32,607 bases of DNA from Gemmatimonadaceae bacterium (lineage in GTDB: Bacteria > Gemmatimonadota > Gemmatimonadetes > Gemmatimonadales > Gemmatimonadaceae). The notes below the pieces were generated by a model. The model was not told where the DNA came from and made no database searches. It was given only the letters and a program-made list of their open reading frames with translations. The translations under genes were made by a program, and so were the position numbers. Where the stretch lies: the NCBI GenBank assembly GCA_022843265.1, contig JALHNZ010000037.1, positions 1 through 32,607 on the forward strand, in the 5' to 3' direction. Below are positions 18,564 to 29,970 of this stretch, in pieces; positions within the stretch are counted from its first letter, which is position 1, and every line of letters begins with the position of its first letter.

Positions 18564-19996
18564 GAATTCTCCCGTCGGCGCAAGCGCGCGGCAAACGCGC
18601 CGTCTGCACCATGAAGATGTGGCAACACACGTAGCCGCCCATTGTCGAGCACCGTATCCGGTACCGAACCTTCGGGCGGCGGCTCCAGAACAAACTCCGG
18701 ATGCTCAGCGAGAAATGCGTCCACCGGGGCGTCGTTCTCTTCCGGTTCCAGCGAGCAGGTGGAATAAATGAGCAACCCACCGGGACGCACACACTGCGCT
18801 GCCGACCGCAAAATATCACGTTGAATGCTGCTCATCACCGCAAGATCCGACGTCTTCAGGCGCCAGCGTGCATCGGGATGACGACGAAACGTGCCCGTTC
18901 CAGTACACGGTACGTCGAGCAAGAGTGCATCCATATCGCGCAATGCGGGCTCGCGCGCGTCGCCAACGTACGCCACGATGTTTTCGACATCGAGACGTCC
19001 GAGGCCGAGCAGCAAGCGCTCCAGTCTGCCCGGTACACGGTCGGCCGCGATCACCAGCTTGGCCACGCGCGACAGTTCCAGCGATTTCCCACCAGGCGCG
19101 GCGCACAAGTCGGCCACAATACTGCCCGGCGCAATTGCGGCGTAGCGCGTGACCAAGGTGGCCGCCGGATCCTGCACAAAGAGCAACCCCTGCTTGAACG
19201 CTCCCAGCTCGGTGAGTTGCACGCCGTGCCCCAGCACCAGGGAATCATTCACCAGTGGTGCATCCGACACGGTAACGCCTGCGCCTTCGAGCATGGCTTC
19301 AAGCTGCTCGCGCACAACACCAAAAGGGCGCAGCACAATCGGCGCTTCGTGGTTGTTGGCCTCGAGCAGTTTTTCCGTGTCGGCCAATCCGAATCGTGCC
19401 ACCCAGCGCGCCACCATCCAGCGCGGGTGCGAAGCACGCTGTGCCAGCGCGTCTATTGGATCGTTTGGCGGAATCGGTTGCAGGGCATCGCGTTCCCGAT
19501 CCACTCGTCGCAACACCGCATTCACCAGCTTGCTCGCCCCAATGCCGTGTCGCTGTTTGGCAAGCTCCACCGTTTGCGCAATGGCCGCGTACGGAGGCAC
19601 GCTGCCCATGTTCAGCAGCTGATACGCGCCCAAACGCAGCAGGTCGGCCACGTCACCATCAAGACGGGCCAGACCACCGCGAACACGAGCGCCGAGAATG
19701 GCGTCGAACCAGCTGCGTTTGCGCAGCGTGCCCCACACCAGCTCCTGCACCCAGCGACGATCGCGTGCGTCAAGCGGGCCGGCGTGGCGGTCAAATGCCG
19801 GATCGAGCAGCTGGCCACTGCGGATTTCCGCGAGAATGGCCGCGGCCGCAATGCGCGATTCAGTGATCGACGCGGTTTTGCCGCGTGGACCACGATACGG
19901 TTTGCGCACGCGATCAACCGAGTCACTCTCGGGCTCGCGCGCGTCCACCTTTACATCGGGACCGAAGCCCCCGTCAGATTCCCCCACCGGCGTCAT
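18560..19996 (-). CDS. rsmB: 16S rRNA (cytosine-967-C5)-methyltransferase
   Basis: This enzyme of about 478 residues has an N-terminal NusB-like RNA-binding domain ('AIAQTVELAKQRHGIGASKL') and a C-terminal Rossmann methyltransferase domain. SAM-binding 'CAAPGGKS', catalytic 'DVPCTGTGTFRRHPD' and the second Cys in 'IYSTCS' are all present. The N-terminus before the NusB-like domain is longer than usual (about 40 residues, polar, low complexity). I chose the ATG at 19996, which overlaps fmt by 23 bases; an ATG at 20044 is the alternative, with a 71-base overlap. Neither has a clear Shine-Dalgarno. Confidence 0.93.
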   Translation of the reverse strand: MTPVGESDGGFGPDVKVDAREPESDSVDRVRKPYRGPRGKTASITESRIAAAAILAEIRSGQLLDPAFDRHAGPLDARDRRWVQELVWGTLRKRSWFDAILGARVRGGLARLDGDVADLLRLGAYQLLNMGSVPPYAAIAQTVELAKQRHGIGASKLVNAVLRRVDRERDALQPIPPNDPIDALAQRASHPRWMVARWVARFGLADTEKLLEANNHEAPIVLRPFGVVREQLEAMLEGAGVTVSDAPLVNDSLVLGHGVQLTELGAFKQGLLFVQDPAATLVTRYAAIAPGSIVADLCAAPGGKSLELSRVAKLVIAADRVPGRLERLLLGLGRLDVENIVAYVGDAREPALRDMDALLLDVPCTGTGTFRRHPDARWRLKTSDLAVMSSIQRDILRSAAQCVRPGGLLIYSTCSLEPEENDAPVDAFLAEHPEFVLEPPPEGSVPDTVLDNGRLRVLPHLHGADGAFAARLRRRENS

Positions 19997-20984
19997 GCGA
20001 GGAAAGATAGCCGGTTCCCTCTGAATCGTCGAAGCGATCGCCAATGTTCACACCGCGGCCGCGCATCCAGTCGAGCGGCGCGAGGCGACCCTTGCCCGCG
20101 GGCTGTACCTGCGAGATACGCACGGCGCCCGAGCCACAGCGCACCAGCAAGCCGTCGGCATCAATAGATCGGATCGTGCCGGGGCGGCTGGCCCGTAGCG
20201 CGTCATCGGTGATATCCGCGTCAGACTCGGCGACCACGCGCACGCCAAAGCATTTCACGGACTGCCCGTGCAGCACCGTATGTGCACCAGGCCGTGGATC
20301 AAAGGCCCGAATGATGCGCGAGACATTGATGGCATCACGATTGAAATGCAGCTCGGCCGATGCGCGATCAATCTTGGCCGCATACGTGGCCTGAGAGTCA
20401 TCCTGTGCGATTTCCTGCGATGCACCGGCTTCGAGCAACGCCAACGCTTGTACAATGCCAAGTGCACCAAGCTCGGCGAGCTGATCGTGCAACTCGCCGT
20501 ATGTGGTGTCGCTGTTGATCGGCGTACGCACCACGTGCAGCATCGGGCCCGCATCGAGGGCCAGCACCATGCGCATGATGGTGACGCCGGTTTCGGTGTG
20601 TCCTTCCAGAATGGACGCCTGAATCGGCGCCGCGCCGCGCAACTGCGGGAGCAGCGAGGCGTGAATGTTCAGCGTGCCGAGCCGCGGCGCATCAATCACC
20701 ATCTGGGTGAGGATGTGCCCATACGCGACGACCACACTCAAATCGGGGGCCAGCGCCGCCAGCTCACTCATGAACACATCGCCGCGCGGACGTTCCGGCT
20801 GCAATACCGGAAGTCCTTCCTGCAACGCGGCAGCCTTTACAGGCGAGGGATCGAGTTGCGAGCGCGAACGTCCGCGCGGGCGGTCCGGTTGCGTGACCAC
20901 TCCCACGACATCGTGCCCCTCGCCAAGCAATGCGAGCAGCGGGGGAACAGCAAAGTCAGGAGTACCCCAGAACAAAATGCGCAT
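19974..20984 (-). CDS. fmt: Methionyl-tRNA formyltransferase
   Basis: This 336-residue enzyme formylates initiator Met-tRNA using 10-formyl-THF. The start at the ATG 20984 gives the family N-terminus 'MRILFWGTPDFAVPPLLAL'. Catalytic-domain marks are 'VVAYGHIL', 'TLNIHASLLPQLRGAAPIQ' (with Asn and His of the active site) and 'ALDAGPML' (Asp). The C-terminal OB-like domain ends with 'GRLAPLDWMRGRGVNIGD'. It lies 5 bases after def, the conserved pairing of formylation and deformylation. The open frame upstream of 20984 is not part of the family. Confidence 0.97.
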   Translation of the reverse strand: MRILFWGTPDFAVPPLLALLGEGHDVVGVVTQPDRPRGRSRSQLDPSPVKAAALQEGLPVLQPERPRGDVFMSELAALAPDLSVVVAYGHILTQMVIDAPRLGTLNIHASLLPQLRGAAPIQASILEGHTETGVTIMRMVLALDAGPMLHVVRTPINSDTTYGELHDQLAELGALGIVQALALLEAGASQEIAQDDSQATYAAKIDRASAELHFNRDAINVSRIIRAFDPRPGAHTVLHGQSVKCFGVRVVAESDADITDDALRASRPGTIRSIDADGLLVRCGSGAVRISQVQPAGKGRLAPLDWMRGRGVNIGDRFDDSEGTGYLSSHDAGGGI

Positions 20985-20989
20985 GACGT

Positions 20990-21529
20990 TCAGACTTCCG
21001 GCGGCAGGTCTTCCACGGGCAATACACGCAGCAACTTCGGATATTGCAGTTTTTCTTCTTCCCACGTGCGCATGGCGGCGCGTCGTTTGAGCAGCGACAA
21101 CCGGTCCAGAAACAGCTTGCCATGCAAGTGATCAATCTCGTGCTGCAGGCACACGGCTAACAACTCTGTGCCCGTGACTTCAATCACTTTTCCATCAATA
21201 TCGAGAGCGCGCACCGTGACTTCTGCCGAGCGATCCACTTCGGCGAACACTTCAGGGATGGAAAGACATCCCTCTTCCCAGCGAATTTTGCCTTCGCGAC
21301 GGATGATTTCCGGATTGAACAGGGCAAAACGCTGATCGTCTACACCAACCACTGTTAACCGTTCAATCCGTCCAACCTGTGGCGCGGCCAGGCCAACACC
21401 TTTGGCCGCGTCCATGGTGTCGAGCATGTCATCAGCAAGGCGCCGCAGTTCCGGCGTGATGTGCGTGACGAGTTCGGTCTCCTGCCGAAGAATTGGCGAG
21501 CCGAGGACGTGAATATCGAGGCGAGCCAC
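20990..21529 (-). CDS. def: Peptide deformylase
   Basis: This 179-residue metalloenzyme removes the N-formyl group from nascent proteins. All three signatures are present: 'GVGLAAPQVG' (motif 1), 'EEGCLS' with metal ligand Cys88, and 'QHEIDH' with His130, catalytic Glu131 and His134. The start is a GTG located 6 bases after the yajC stop. It is followed by fmt after 5 bases. Confidence 0.97.
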   Translation of the reverse strand: MARLDIHVLGSPILRQETELVTHITPELRRLADDMLDTMDAAKGVGLAAPQVGRIERLTVVGVDDQRFALFNPEIIRREGKIRWEEGCLSIPEVFAEVDRSAEVTVRALDIDGKVIEVTGTELLAVCLQHEIDHLHGKLFLDRLSLLKRRAAMRTWEEEKLQYPKLLRVLPVEDLPPEV

Positions 21530-21535
21530 CGCTGA

Positions 21536-24098
<2,563 letters not shown>

Positions 24099-24161
24099 GG
24101 GCGGGAAAGTAATGTCCAACACGGAATTCAGAACGGCGAAAGGAAAAAATTCCGCATTCGG

Positions 24162-25190
24162 TTACAACAGTTCACCCTGGTCGCTGCGTGCGCGCGGTGG
24201 TTCGTACCCCAGATGTCTGTACGCATGCGCCGTGGCCATGCGCCCTCGCGGTGTACGCTGCAGGAATCCCTGCTGTACAAGAAAGGGCTCGTACACTTCT
24301 TCAATCGTGCCCGCGTCCTCGGCGACGGCGGCCGCAATGGTCGAAAGCCCAACCGGACCACCGTCAAACTTTTCAATGATCACGCGCAACAGGCGCGCAT
24401 CCATATCGTCGAGTCCGAACTGGTCCACGTCCAGCAGTTCCAACGCAGCGTCGGCCACGGCCCGATCGATCGAGCCGTTTGCACGGACCTGCGCGTAGTC
24501 ACGCACGCGGCGAAGCAGGCGGTTGGCCACTCGCGGCGTTCCTCTCGACCGGCGCGCAATCTCGTGCGCGCCGTCGTCACTAATTTCAACACGCAGCACC
24601 TCCGCGGTACGGCGCACAATGATTTCCAGCTCTGACTCCGGATAGAACGCGAGCTGATGCACCAGCCCAAAGCGCGCCCTGAGCGGCGGCGTGAGCATGC
24701 CGAGCCGCGTGGTCGCACCAACCAGCGTGAACTTTTCGATCGGCATGGTGATGCTTTGTGCCTTCGGACCTTCTGAAAGACGGATGTCGATCTTGTAGTC
24801 TTCCATGGCCGGATAGAGGTACTCCTCAATCACCGGGCGCAGGCGATGGATCTCGTCGATGAACAGCAGATCCCCTTCGCGCATATTGGTGAGCGTGCCC
24901 ACCAGGTCACCCGGCTTTTCAAGCGCCGGACCGGACGTGGTATGAATGTTCACGCCCATCTCACGCGCCATCAGCTCGGCGAGCGTGGTTTTTCCCAGTC
25001 CCGGTGGCCCAAAGAACAGCGTGTGGTCGATGGGCTCCCGACGTCCACGCGCCGCGTCGATCGCGATCGACAGACTTTCCTTGACCTTGCCCTGCCCAAT
25101 GAACTCGGCGAGCCGTTGCGGGCGAAGCGAGAGCTCCACCACGCTTTCATCGATCAGGGCTTCGGGGGTGGTAATCTCGGGGCGGGCCAT
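24162..25190 (-). CDS. ruvB: Holliday junction branch migration ATPase RuvB
   Basis: This 342-residue AAA+ motor drives Holliday junction migration with RuvA. Walker A 'GPPGLGKTT' is at 61-69, Walker B is 'LLFIDEIHR', and the sensor/arginine-finger region is '[18 protein letters not shown]'. The C-terminal winged-helix part includes '[18 protein letters not shown]' and the family end '[17 protein letters not shown]'. It starts the long - strand run. Its usual partners ruvA and ruvC lie about 6.4 kb away on the same strand, separated by oppositely oriented genes. Confidence 0.97.
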   Translation of the reverse strand: MARPEITTPEALIDESVVELSLRPQRLAEFIGQGKVKESLSIAIDAARGRREPIDHTLFFGPPGLGKTTLAELMAREMGVNIHTTSGPALEKPGDLVGTLTNMREGDLLFIDEIHRLRPVIEEYLYPAMEDYKIDIRLSEGPKAQSITMPIEKFTLVGATTRLGMLTPPLRARFGLVHQLAFYPESELEIIVRRTAEVLRVEISDDGAHEIARRSRGTPRVANRLLRRVRDYAQVRANGSIDRAVADAALELLDVDQFGLDDMDARLLRVIIEKFDGGPVGLSTIAAAVAEDAGTIEEVYEPFLVQQGFLQRTPRGRMATAHAYRHLGYEPPRARSDQGELL

Positions 25191-25343
25191 CGCGGGCGGC
25201 GGGAGGCGGAACAGAGGAACGACTTACGCGGGATGGGGAATATAGAGGATGACCGAGCGTTGGGCTCAGCATTCGGGCCGGATTTGCGTAGTATTCAGTA
25301 GCACTGGCTGCAGCTCAGCCACTTCCTCGCACCCCATACGACC

Positions 25344-25955
25344 ATGCTTCGTCGCCTGTTTGCACGTGACGCTGCCGTCACCCGGCGCACGCTGTTAGTA
25401 ACGATCACTTCGACGCTTGCTGTCATGGCGTTTGTGTCCACCGCAGACGCGCGCCCGGAAGCGCCGCGCGCGCATCGTGGCGGCGGCGCCATTTACGTGC
25501 CGCAGTTGTGGGAAGCGCCGGCGTATCACGCGCCGATTCGACTGCAGGCCGCCAAGCTGGCCGCGCGTGCTGAAATGGGTGCCGATGCGCCGCCCATCGA
25601 TTGGCGCGTACTCGCGGGGCTCGACTACCTCACCGGCAAGGCGACCGACACACTCAAGGCGCTCAACGGCAAGGAAGTTCGTATTCCGGGTTTTGTCGTG
25701 CCGCTCGATGACTTTATGGAAGACGGCGCCGAGTTCCTGCTTGTGCCGTACTATGGCGCCTGCGTACACACGCCGCCGCCACCACCGAATCAGATCATCT
25801 TTGTGCAGATGGTCGGTAAGAAAGCGGTCAAACTGACGCTGTTTGACGCGGTGTGGATGCACGGCAAAATCAAGATTGCCACGGTGGAAAGCCCGTACGG
25901 CACAGTGGGCTTCACGCTGGAAGGCACCAAAATGGAACCCTACAGCTCGCGATGA
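25344..25955 (+). CDS. DUF3299 protein with Tat-type signal peptide
   Basis: This 203-residue secreted protein carries the DUF3299 signature: 'EVRIPGFVVPLDDF', then 'LLVPYYGACVHTPPPPPNQI'. The conserved Cys, His and Pro run could bind a metal. The N-terminus has 'TRRTLLVTITSTLAVMAFVS' ending near 'ADARPEA', which fits a twin-arginine signal. Its stop overlaps the ABC ATPase start (ATGA), so it is cotranscribed with the ABC transporter. From memory, DUF3299 proteins sit beside MacB-like ABC genes in Proteobacteria, including the zinc-regulated Zrg locus of Vibrio. The metal role is inferred from that context. Confidence 0.82.
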   Translation: MLRRLFARDAAVTRRTLLVTITSTLAVMAFVSTADARPEAPRAHRGGGAIYVPQLWEAPAYHAPIRLQAAKLAARAEMGADAPPIDWRVLAGLDYLTGKATDTLKALNGKEVRIPGFVVPLDDFMEDGAEFLLVPYYGACVHTPPPPPNQIIFVQMVGKKAVKLTLFDAVWMHGKIKIATVESPYGTVGFTLEGTKMEPYSSR

Positions 25956-26668
25956 TGGCAAACGCGGCCCCTCCGGCCGTCGCACTCTCGAACGTTCGGT
26001 TCGCTTATCGCCCGGGTCAGGATGTCGTGTCAATCGACACGCTCACTATTGAACGCGGCGAGACAGTGTTCCTTCACGGGCCGAGTGGCAGTGGTAAAAC
26101 CACGCTGCTCGGCCTGTTGGCTGGTGTGCTCACAGCCACGTCGGGATCGGTGCGCATTCTTGGCCAGGATCTGACCCCCATGTCGAGCGGCTCGCGCGAT
26201 GCCTTTCGTGCGCAGCATCTCGGTTATGTGTTTCAGCAGTTCAATCTGATTCCGTATTTGTCGGTGCGTGAGAATATTCTGCTGCCGGTCAGGCTGGATA
26301 GCGCGCGTCGCGCAAAGCTTGGTGGTACGGATCCGGTCAAGGCGGCGGAGTCGCTGGCCTCTGATCTCGACATTGCGTCAGCGCTGGGTTCGCCGGTCAC
26401 AGAGTTGTCGGTTGGACAACAGCAACGAGTGGCTGTGGCACGCGCGCTGATTGGTTCGCCCGAAGTAGTGATTTGCGACGAACCGACATCGGCACTGGAT
26501 TCAGATCGCCGTGAGCGATTCCTGCAGCTGCTCTTTGCGTCATGCCAGAAGGCGGGCACGACGTTGGTATTTGTCAGCCATGATTTTTCGCTGCAGCCAC
26601 TGTTCTCGCGCACCGTTGAATTGCCGCAGATCAACAGTGCCAGCGCGCTCATCGCGAAGGAGAACTAG
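25952..26668 (+). CDS. ABC transporter ATPase (LolD/MacB type)
   Basis: This 238-residue cytosolic ATPase subunit has Walker A 'GPSGSGKTT', the Q-loop in 'YVFQQFNLIP', signature 'LSVGQQQRVAVARAL' (LSVGQ in place of the common LSGGQ), Walker B 'VVICDEPTSALD', and the H-loop in 'FVSHD'. The 'QQFNLIPYLSVREN' stretch is characteristic of the LolD/MacB/FtsE group, which drives mechanotransmission rather than simple import. The ATG at 25952 overlaps the DUF3299 stop; a second ATG follows directly. The permease starts 3 bases after its stop. Confidence 0.93.
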   Translation: MMANAAPPAVALSNVRFAYRPGQDVVSIDTLTIERGETVFLHGPSGSGKTTLLGLLAGVLTATSGSVRILGQDLTPMSSGSRDAFRAQHLGYVFQQFNLIPYLSVRENILLPVRLDSARRAKLGGTDPVKAAESLASDLDIASALGSPVTELSVGQQQRVAVARALIGSPEVVICDEPTSALDSDRRERFLQLLFASCQKAGTTLVFVSHDFSLQPLFSRTVELPQINSASALIAKEN

Positions 26669-26671
26669 CGC

Positions 26672-28192
26672 GTGGGTACGATTCTTCGGTTGGCCTTGCA
26701 GTCGCTGCGCAGTCGCGCATTTACGTCGTTTCTCACGGTGGCGAGCATTGCACTCAGTGTGACGTTGCTCGTGGGCATCGAGCATGTGCGTAGTGGTGTG
26801 CGCGAAAGCTTTGCCGGCACGATCCGTGGCGTGGATCTAATTGTTGGCGCACGTGGTGGATCGTTGCAGGTGCTGCTGTCCACCGTGTTTGGTATTGGTG
26901 CGTCGTCTACGGCCATTAGCTACGAAACGTACGAGCGCTGGGCCGAGCATCCGGCAGTGGCGTGGTCGATTCCGTTTGCGCTTGGCGACAGTCATCGCAG
27001 TTATCGGGTGATCGGCACCACGAACGAGTTTTATGAGCGCTATCGTTTTCGCCAGGATGGGCGCGTGTCGTTTGCGCAGGGGCGTGCGGCGGAAACAGAT
27101 GCTGATGTGGTGCTCGGCGCCGAGGTAGCATCGCGACTCGGATACACGCTCGGCGCGCCGATTGTGGTGACGCACGGATTGCAGGGTGGTGGCATTGCCG
27201 ATCACGAAGCGAATCCGTTCAAAGTGGTGGGCATTCTGAATCGCACGTTCACGCCGATCGATCGTGCGATTTACGTGACGCTCGGTGGTATCGAGGCCAT
27301 GCACGAGGATTTTGAGCAGGCGCCTTCGGCGGCTCCCGTGGCACCACCTGCGGGAACGCCGAGCATGCCTGGGGCGGAGGCACCTCCGGTGATGCCGGGT
27401 GCGACGCCGCCGGCCATGCCGGGATATGAGCCGCCGCCGGGCACGCCCACGATGCCGGGGGCGCAGCCGCCGGTCATGCCGGGTGCAACGCCGCCGGCCA
27501 TGCCGGGATACGAGCCGCCACCGGGCACGCCAACGATGCCGGGGGCACAGCCGCCGGTTGCCTCAACCGCGCCGGCGCCCTCCGCCGCGGAACCCGATGC
27601 CGACCACGACGACGATCACGCCGACCACGATCACGAAGCCGAGCAGGTCTCGTCGTTCATGGTTGGCACGAAGAACCGATTCGAGGCCCTGCAGCTGCAG
27701 CGCGAGATGAACACCGATCTGGTGGAGCCGGTGACGGCGATCATTCCCGGTGTGGCGCTCGGCGAACTGTGGCAGAATATCTCGAGCGCCGAAGTGGGAC
27801 TGCGCATTGTAGCCATGTTTGCGGTGGCGATCGGTCTGACGGGTATGCTTGTCGCGCTGTACAGCTCGCTCGACGCACGCCGCCGCGAAATGGCGATTCT
27901 GCGCGCCGTTGGCGCGGGGCCGCGCACCATTGTTTCGCTGCTCGTGATTGAGTCCGCATTACTGGCGTTTGTAGGCTGCGTACTCGGTGTGCTGTTTGTG
28001 TACGCGATTCTTACGGTTGGCCAGAGCGCGATTGAAGCGCGATCTGGTGTGCATCTCGCGATTCGTGCGCTCGGCGCTACTGAATGGAAGTATCTCGCGC
28101 TCGTGCTCGGCGCCGGCACGCTGATTGGCTTTGTGCCGGCAATCAAGGCGTATCGCACGTCGCTCACCGACGGTTTGAGTCCGCGCGCCTGA
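26672..28192 (+). CDS. ABC permease (FtsX/MacB type) with Pro-rich repeats and His/Asp cluster
   Basis: This 506-residue protein has type VII ABC permease topology: helix 1 at about 20-38, a large extracytoplasmic region (about 45-370), and three C-terminal helices (about 375-398, 420-448, 474-492) within an FtsX domain ('LDARRREMAILRAVGAGPRTI'). Within the extracytoplasmic part, residues about 218-308 form a Pro/Gly-rich repeat. It is followed by an acidic, His-rich run at 309-324 (His312, 316, 319, 321 plus several Asp). Such clusters commonly bind zinc or other divalent metals. The GTG start has AAGGAG about 7 bases upstream. The substrate is unknown, and metal is the favoured inference. 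Confidence 0.88.
   Translation: MGTILRLALQSLRSRAFTSFLTVASIALSVTLLVGIEHVRSGVRESFAGTIRGVDLIVGARGGSLQVLLSTVFGIGASSTAISYETYERWAEHPAVAWSIPFALGDSHRSYRVIGTTNEFYERYRFRQDGRVSFAQGRAAETDADVVLGAEVASRLGYTLGAPIVVTHGLQGGGIADHEANPFKVVGILNRTFTPIDRAIYVTLGGIEAMHEDFEQAPSAAPVAPPAGTPSMPGAEAPPVMPGATPPAMPGYEPPPGTPTMPGAQPPVMPGATPPAMPGYEPPPGTPTMPGAQPPVASTAPAPSAAEPDADHDDDHADHDHEAEQVSSFMVGTKNRFEALQLQREMNTDLVEPVTAIIPGVALGELWQNISSAEVGLRIVAMFAVAIGLTGMLVALYSSLDARRREMAILRAVGAGPRTIVSLLVIESALLAFVGCVLGVLFVYAILTVGQSAIEARSGVHLAIRALGATEWKYLALVLGAGTLIGFVPAIKAYRTSLTDGLSPRA
27353..27559 (+). repeat. 84-bp in-frame tandem repeat in the permease gene
   Basis: A full 84-bp unit (27401-27484) is followed by a 75-bp copy (27485-27559) with a handful of third-position changes. 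A 48-bp divergent partial copy precedes them (27353-27400). The 28-residue unit begins ATPPAMPGYEPPPGTPTMPG. The unit length is a multiple of three, so copy-number change would keep the frame. Confidence 0.92.
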
Positions 28193-28256
28193 TTGTTGTC
28201 GCAAATGCAGAACGTGTGGCGCCGTGTGTCGCACACGCAGGTGCAGTATCCCACCC

Positions 28257-28286
28257 GTGCGCGTCTCGTCGCGGAGCGACGCGCAC
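28257..28286 (+). other. GC-rich hairpin in the leader of the M28 peptidase gene
   Basis: GTGCGCGTC (28257-28265) pairs perfectly with GACGCGCAC (28278-28286) across a 12-base loop, about 28 bases before the start codon. A second small hairpin, CGTGTG-TCG-CACACG, lies at 28223-28237. No T run follows either, so a canonical intrinsic terminator is unlikely. They may stop or stabilise the ABC operon transcript, or simply reflect the GC-rich background. Confidence 0.4.
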
Positions 28287-28314
28287 ACTCTCCAGTTCCG
28301 CGCAGGAGTTCTAC

Positions 28315-29970
28315 ATGTCGTCACGTTTGTTCGCTTCTTCGGGCATCCTGCTAGCCCTCGCCGTCGCGGCCATGCCGCTCGACGCGCAGGGCCCGGGTGG
28401 TCGTGGCCCGGCTCGTCCGCTCGCCAAGGCGCCAGGTGCCACCGCGCCCGCTCTTGATAGCGCGCCGGAATACGTTCGTCGCACGCCAGCCACCGACGCG
28501 GGCATCACCCGTATTTATGAAGAGGGTATGCAGCGCTCGCAGGTCGCGAAGATTGCGCAGGTGCTGCTCGACTCCATTGGTCCGCGTCTCACAGGTTCGC
28601 CGAACATGAACCGCGCGCAGGACTGGGCGGTGTCGTTGCTCAAGAGCTGGGGCGTAGAAGCGAAGAAGGAACAGTACGGCACGTGGAACTCGTGGAAGCG
28701 CGGTCCGGCGTACGCATCACTTACGGCACCGCGTGTGAAGACACTCGACGCCACAATGCTGTCGTGGAGCGGCAATACCGGTGGACAGTTCGTTGAAGGC
28801 GGCGTGGTCATTCTTGAGCCGTATCAGACGCCGGAAGAGTTCCGCGCGTGGCTGCCGAAGGTGAAGGGCAAGGTGATTCTCTCCGGCGGACCGCGTTTGT
28901 CGTGCCGTTCGGCTGAGCAGATCAATCTGTTCGGCATGCCGAGCACGATTGAAGCGCTCAACCTGGAGCAGAATCAGCTTGCGGCCACCTACCGTGGCCT
29001 CAATCAGCGCGTGCCCACGTTCTATCAGGATGTGAAAGACGCGGGCGCACTGGCCGTGTTCGAATCGAGCTGGTCGGCGTACTCGGGTGTGCAGAAGATC
29101 TTCGGATCACCGCGCAACAATCCGCTGCCCACGATCGACATTGGCTGCGAAGACTACGGCATGCTGTTCCGTCTCGCGCAGAACAATCAGGGTCCGGTTG
29201 TAAAGCTGATGGCCGAATCGGAGTCGCTCGGCGAACAGCCAGTGTTTAACGTGGTAGGCACGATCAAGGGATCGGAGAAGCCGAACGAATACGTGATGCT
29301 CTCCGCGCACTACGACTCGTGGGAAGGACACTCGGGCGCCACGGACAACGGCACGGGTTCCGTGACGATGCTTGAAGCGCTGCGCATTCTCAAGACGGTG
29401 TATCCGCAGCCCAAGCGCACGATCATCATTGGGCTTTGGAGCGGTGAGGAGCAGGGGCTGAACGGCTCGGGCGGATATTCGGCCGATCATCCGGAAGTGA
29501 TTGAAGGGCTGCAGTTCCTGTTCAATCAGGACAACGGCACGGGACGCGTGGTGAGCATGGGCCCTGGCATCCTCCCCAAGAATGGTGCACGTCTGGCGCA
29601 GTACATGTCGGCGATGCCGTCTGACATCACGCAGTGGGTGCGCTTGTCGGGCCCTGGCGGCATTGGTGGTGGCACCGACCACGTCTCGTTCGCTTGTCGC
29701 GGCGCACCGGCGCTGACGCTCAATGCGCTGTCGTGGGACTACAGCAACAGCACGTGGCACACGCAGCGTGATTCGTACGACAAACTCATCATCGACGACG
29801 TGAAGAACAACGCGACGCTCACGGCGATGCTGGCGTACATGGCGAGTGAAGATCCGGAGCGCAGCTCACGTGAGCTGATCAGTCCGCTGCCAACGGGGCC
29901 GAACGGGCAGCCGATTACGATTCCGAACTGTGGTACGCCGACGCGGAGTTCGCAGGGGAATCGCAGGTAG
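28315..29970 (+). CDS. Secreted M28-family metallopeptidase
   Basis: This 551-residue exported peptidase has a signal peptide at 1-24 ('ILLALAVAAMPLDA|Q'). The zinc-binding core is typical of M28 aminopeptidases: His332 in 'SAHYDSWEGHSG', Asp344 in 'ATDNGTGS', Glu378-Glu379 in 'WSGEEQGLNGS', Asp406 in 'NQDNGTGR' and His482 in 'STWHTQRDSYD'. A PA-like insert probably occupies about 130-300. The closest style is the carboxypeptidase Q/aminopeptidase Y group used for peptide scavenging. The ATG at 28315 is fixed by AGGAG 6 bases upstream; the longer open frame upstream overlaps the permease and is not used. The first 217-bp repeat begins in its stop codon. Confidence 0.93.
   Translation: MSSRLFASSGILLALAVAAMPLDAQGPGGRGPARPLAKAPGATAPALDSAPEYVRRTPATDAGITRIYEEGMQRSQVAKIAQVLLDSIGPRLTGSPNMNRAQDWAVSLLKSWGVEAKKEQYGTWNSWKRGPAYASLTAPRVKTLDATMLSWSGNTGGQFVEGGVVILEPYQTPEEFRAWLPKVKGKVILSGGPRLSCRSAEQINLFGMPSTIEALNLEQNQLAATYRGLNQRVPTFYQDVKDAGALAVFESSWSAYSGVQKIFGSPRNNPLPTIDIGCEDYGMLFRLAQNNQGPVVKLMAESESLGEQPVFNVVGTIKGSEKPNEYVMLSAHYDSWEGHSGATDNGTGSVTMLEALRILKTVYPQPKRTIIIGLWSGEEQGLNGSGGYSADHPEVIEGLQFLFNQDNGTGRVVSMGPGILPKNGARLAQYMSAMPSDITQWVRLSGPGGIGGGTDHVSFACRGAPALTLNALSWDYSNSTWHTQRDSYDKLIIDDVKNNATLTAMLAYMASEDPERSSRELISPLPTGPNGQPITIPNCGTPTRSSQGNRR

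Noticed and set aside
18701-20167. 488-codon open frame on + strand opposite rsmB
   Set aside because: RsmB on the - strand has all catalytic motifs, and the + frame is rich in Arg/His/Gln typical of an antisense GC-rich frame.
25191-25343. Sigma-70 promoter between ruvB and DUF3299
   Set aside because: A TAGTAT hexamer exists at 25289-25294 but the best upstream -35-like hexamer is 23 bases away, too far to be credible.
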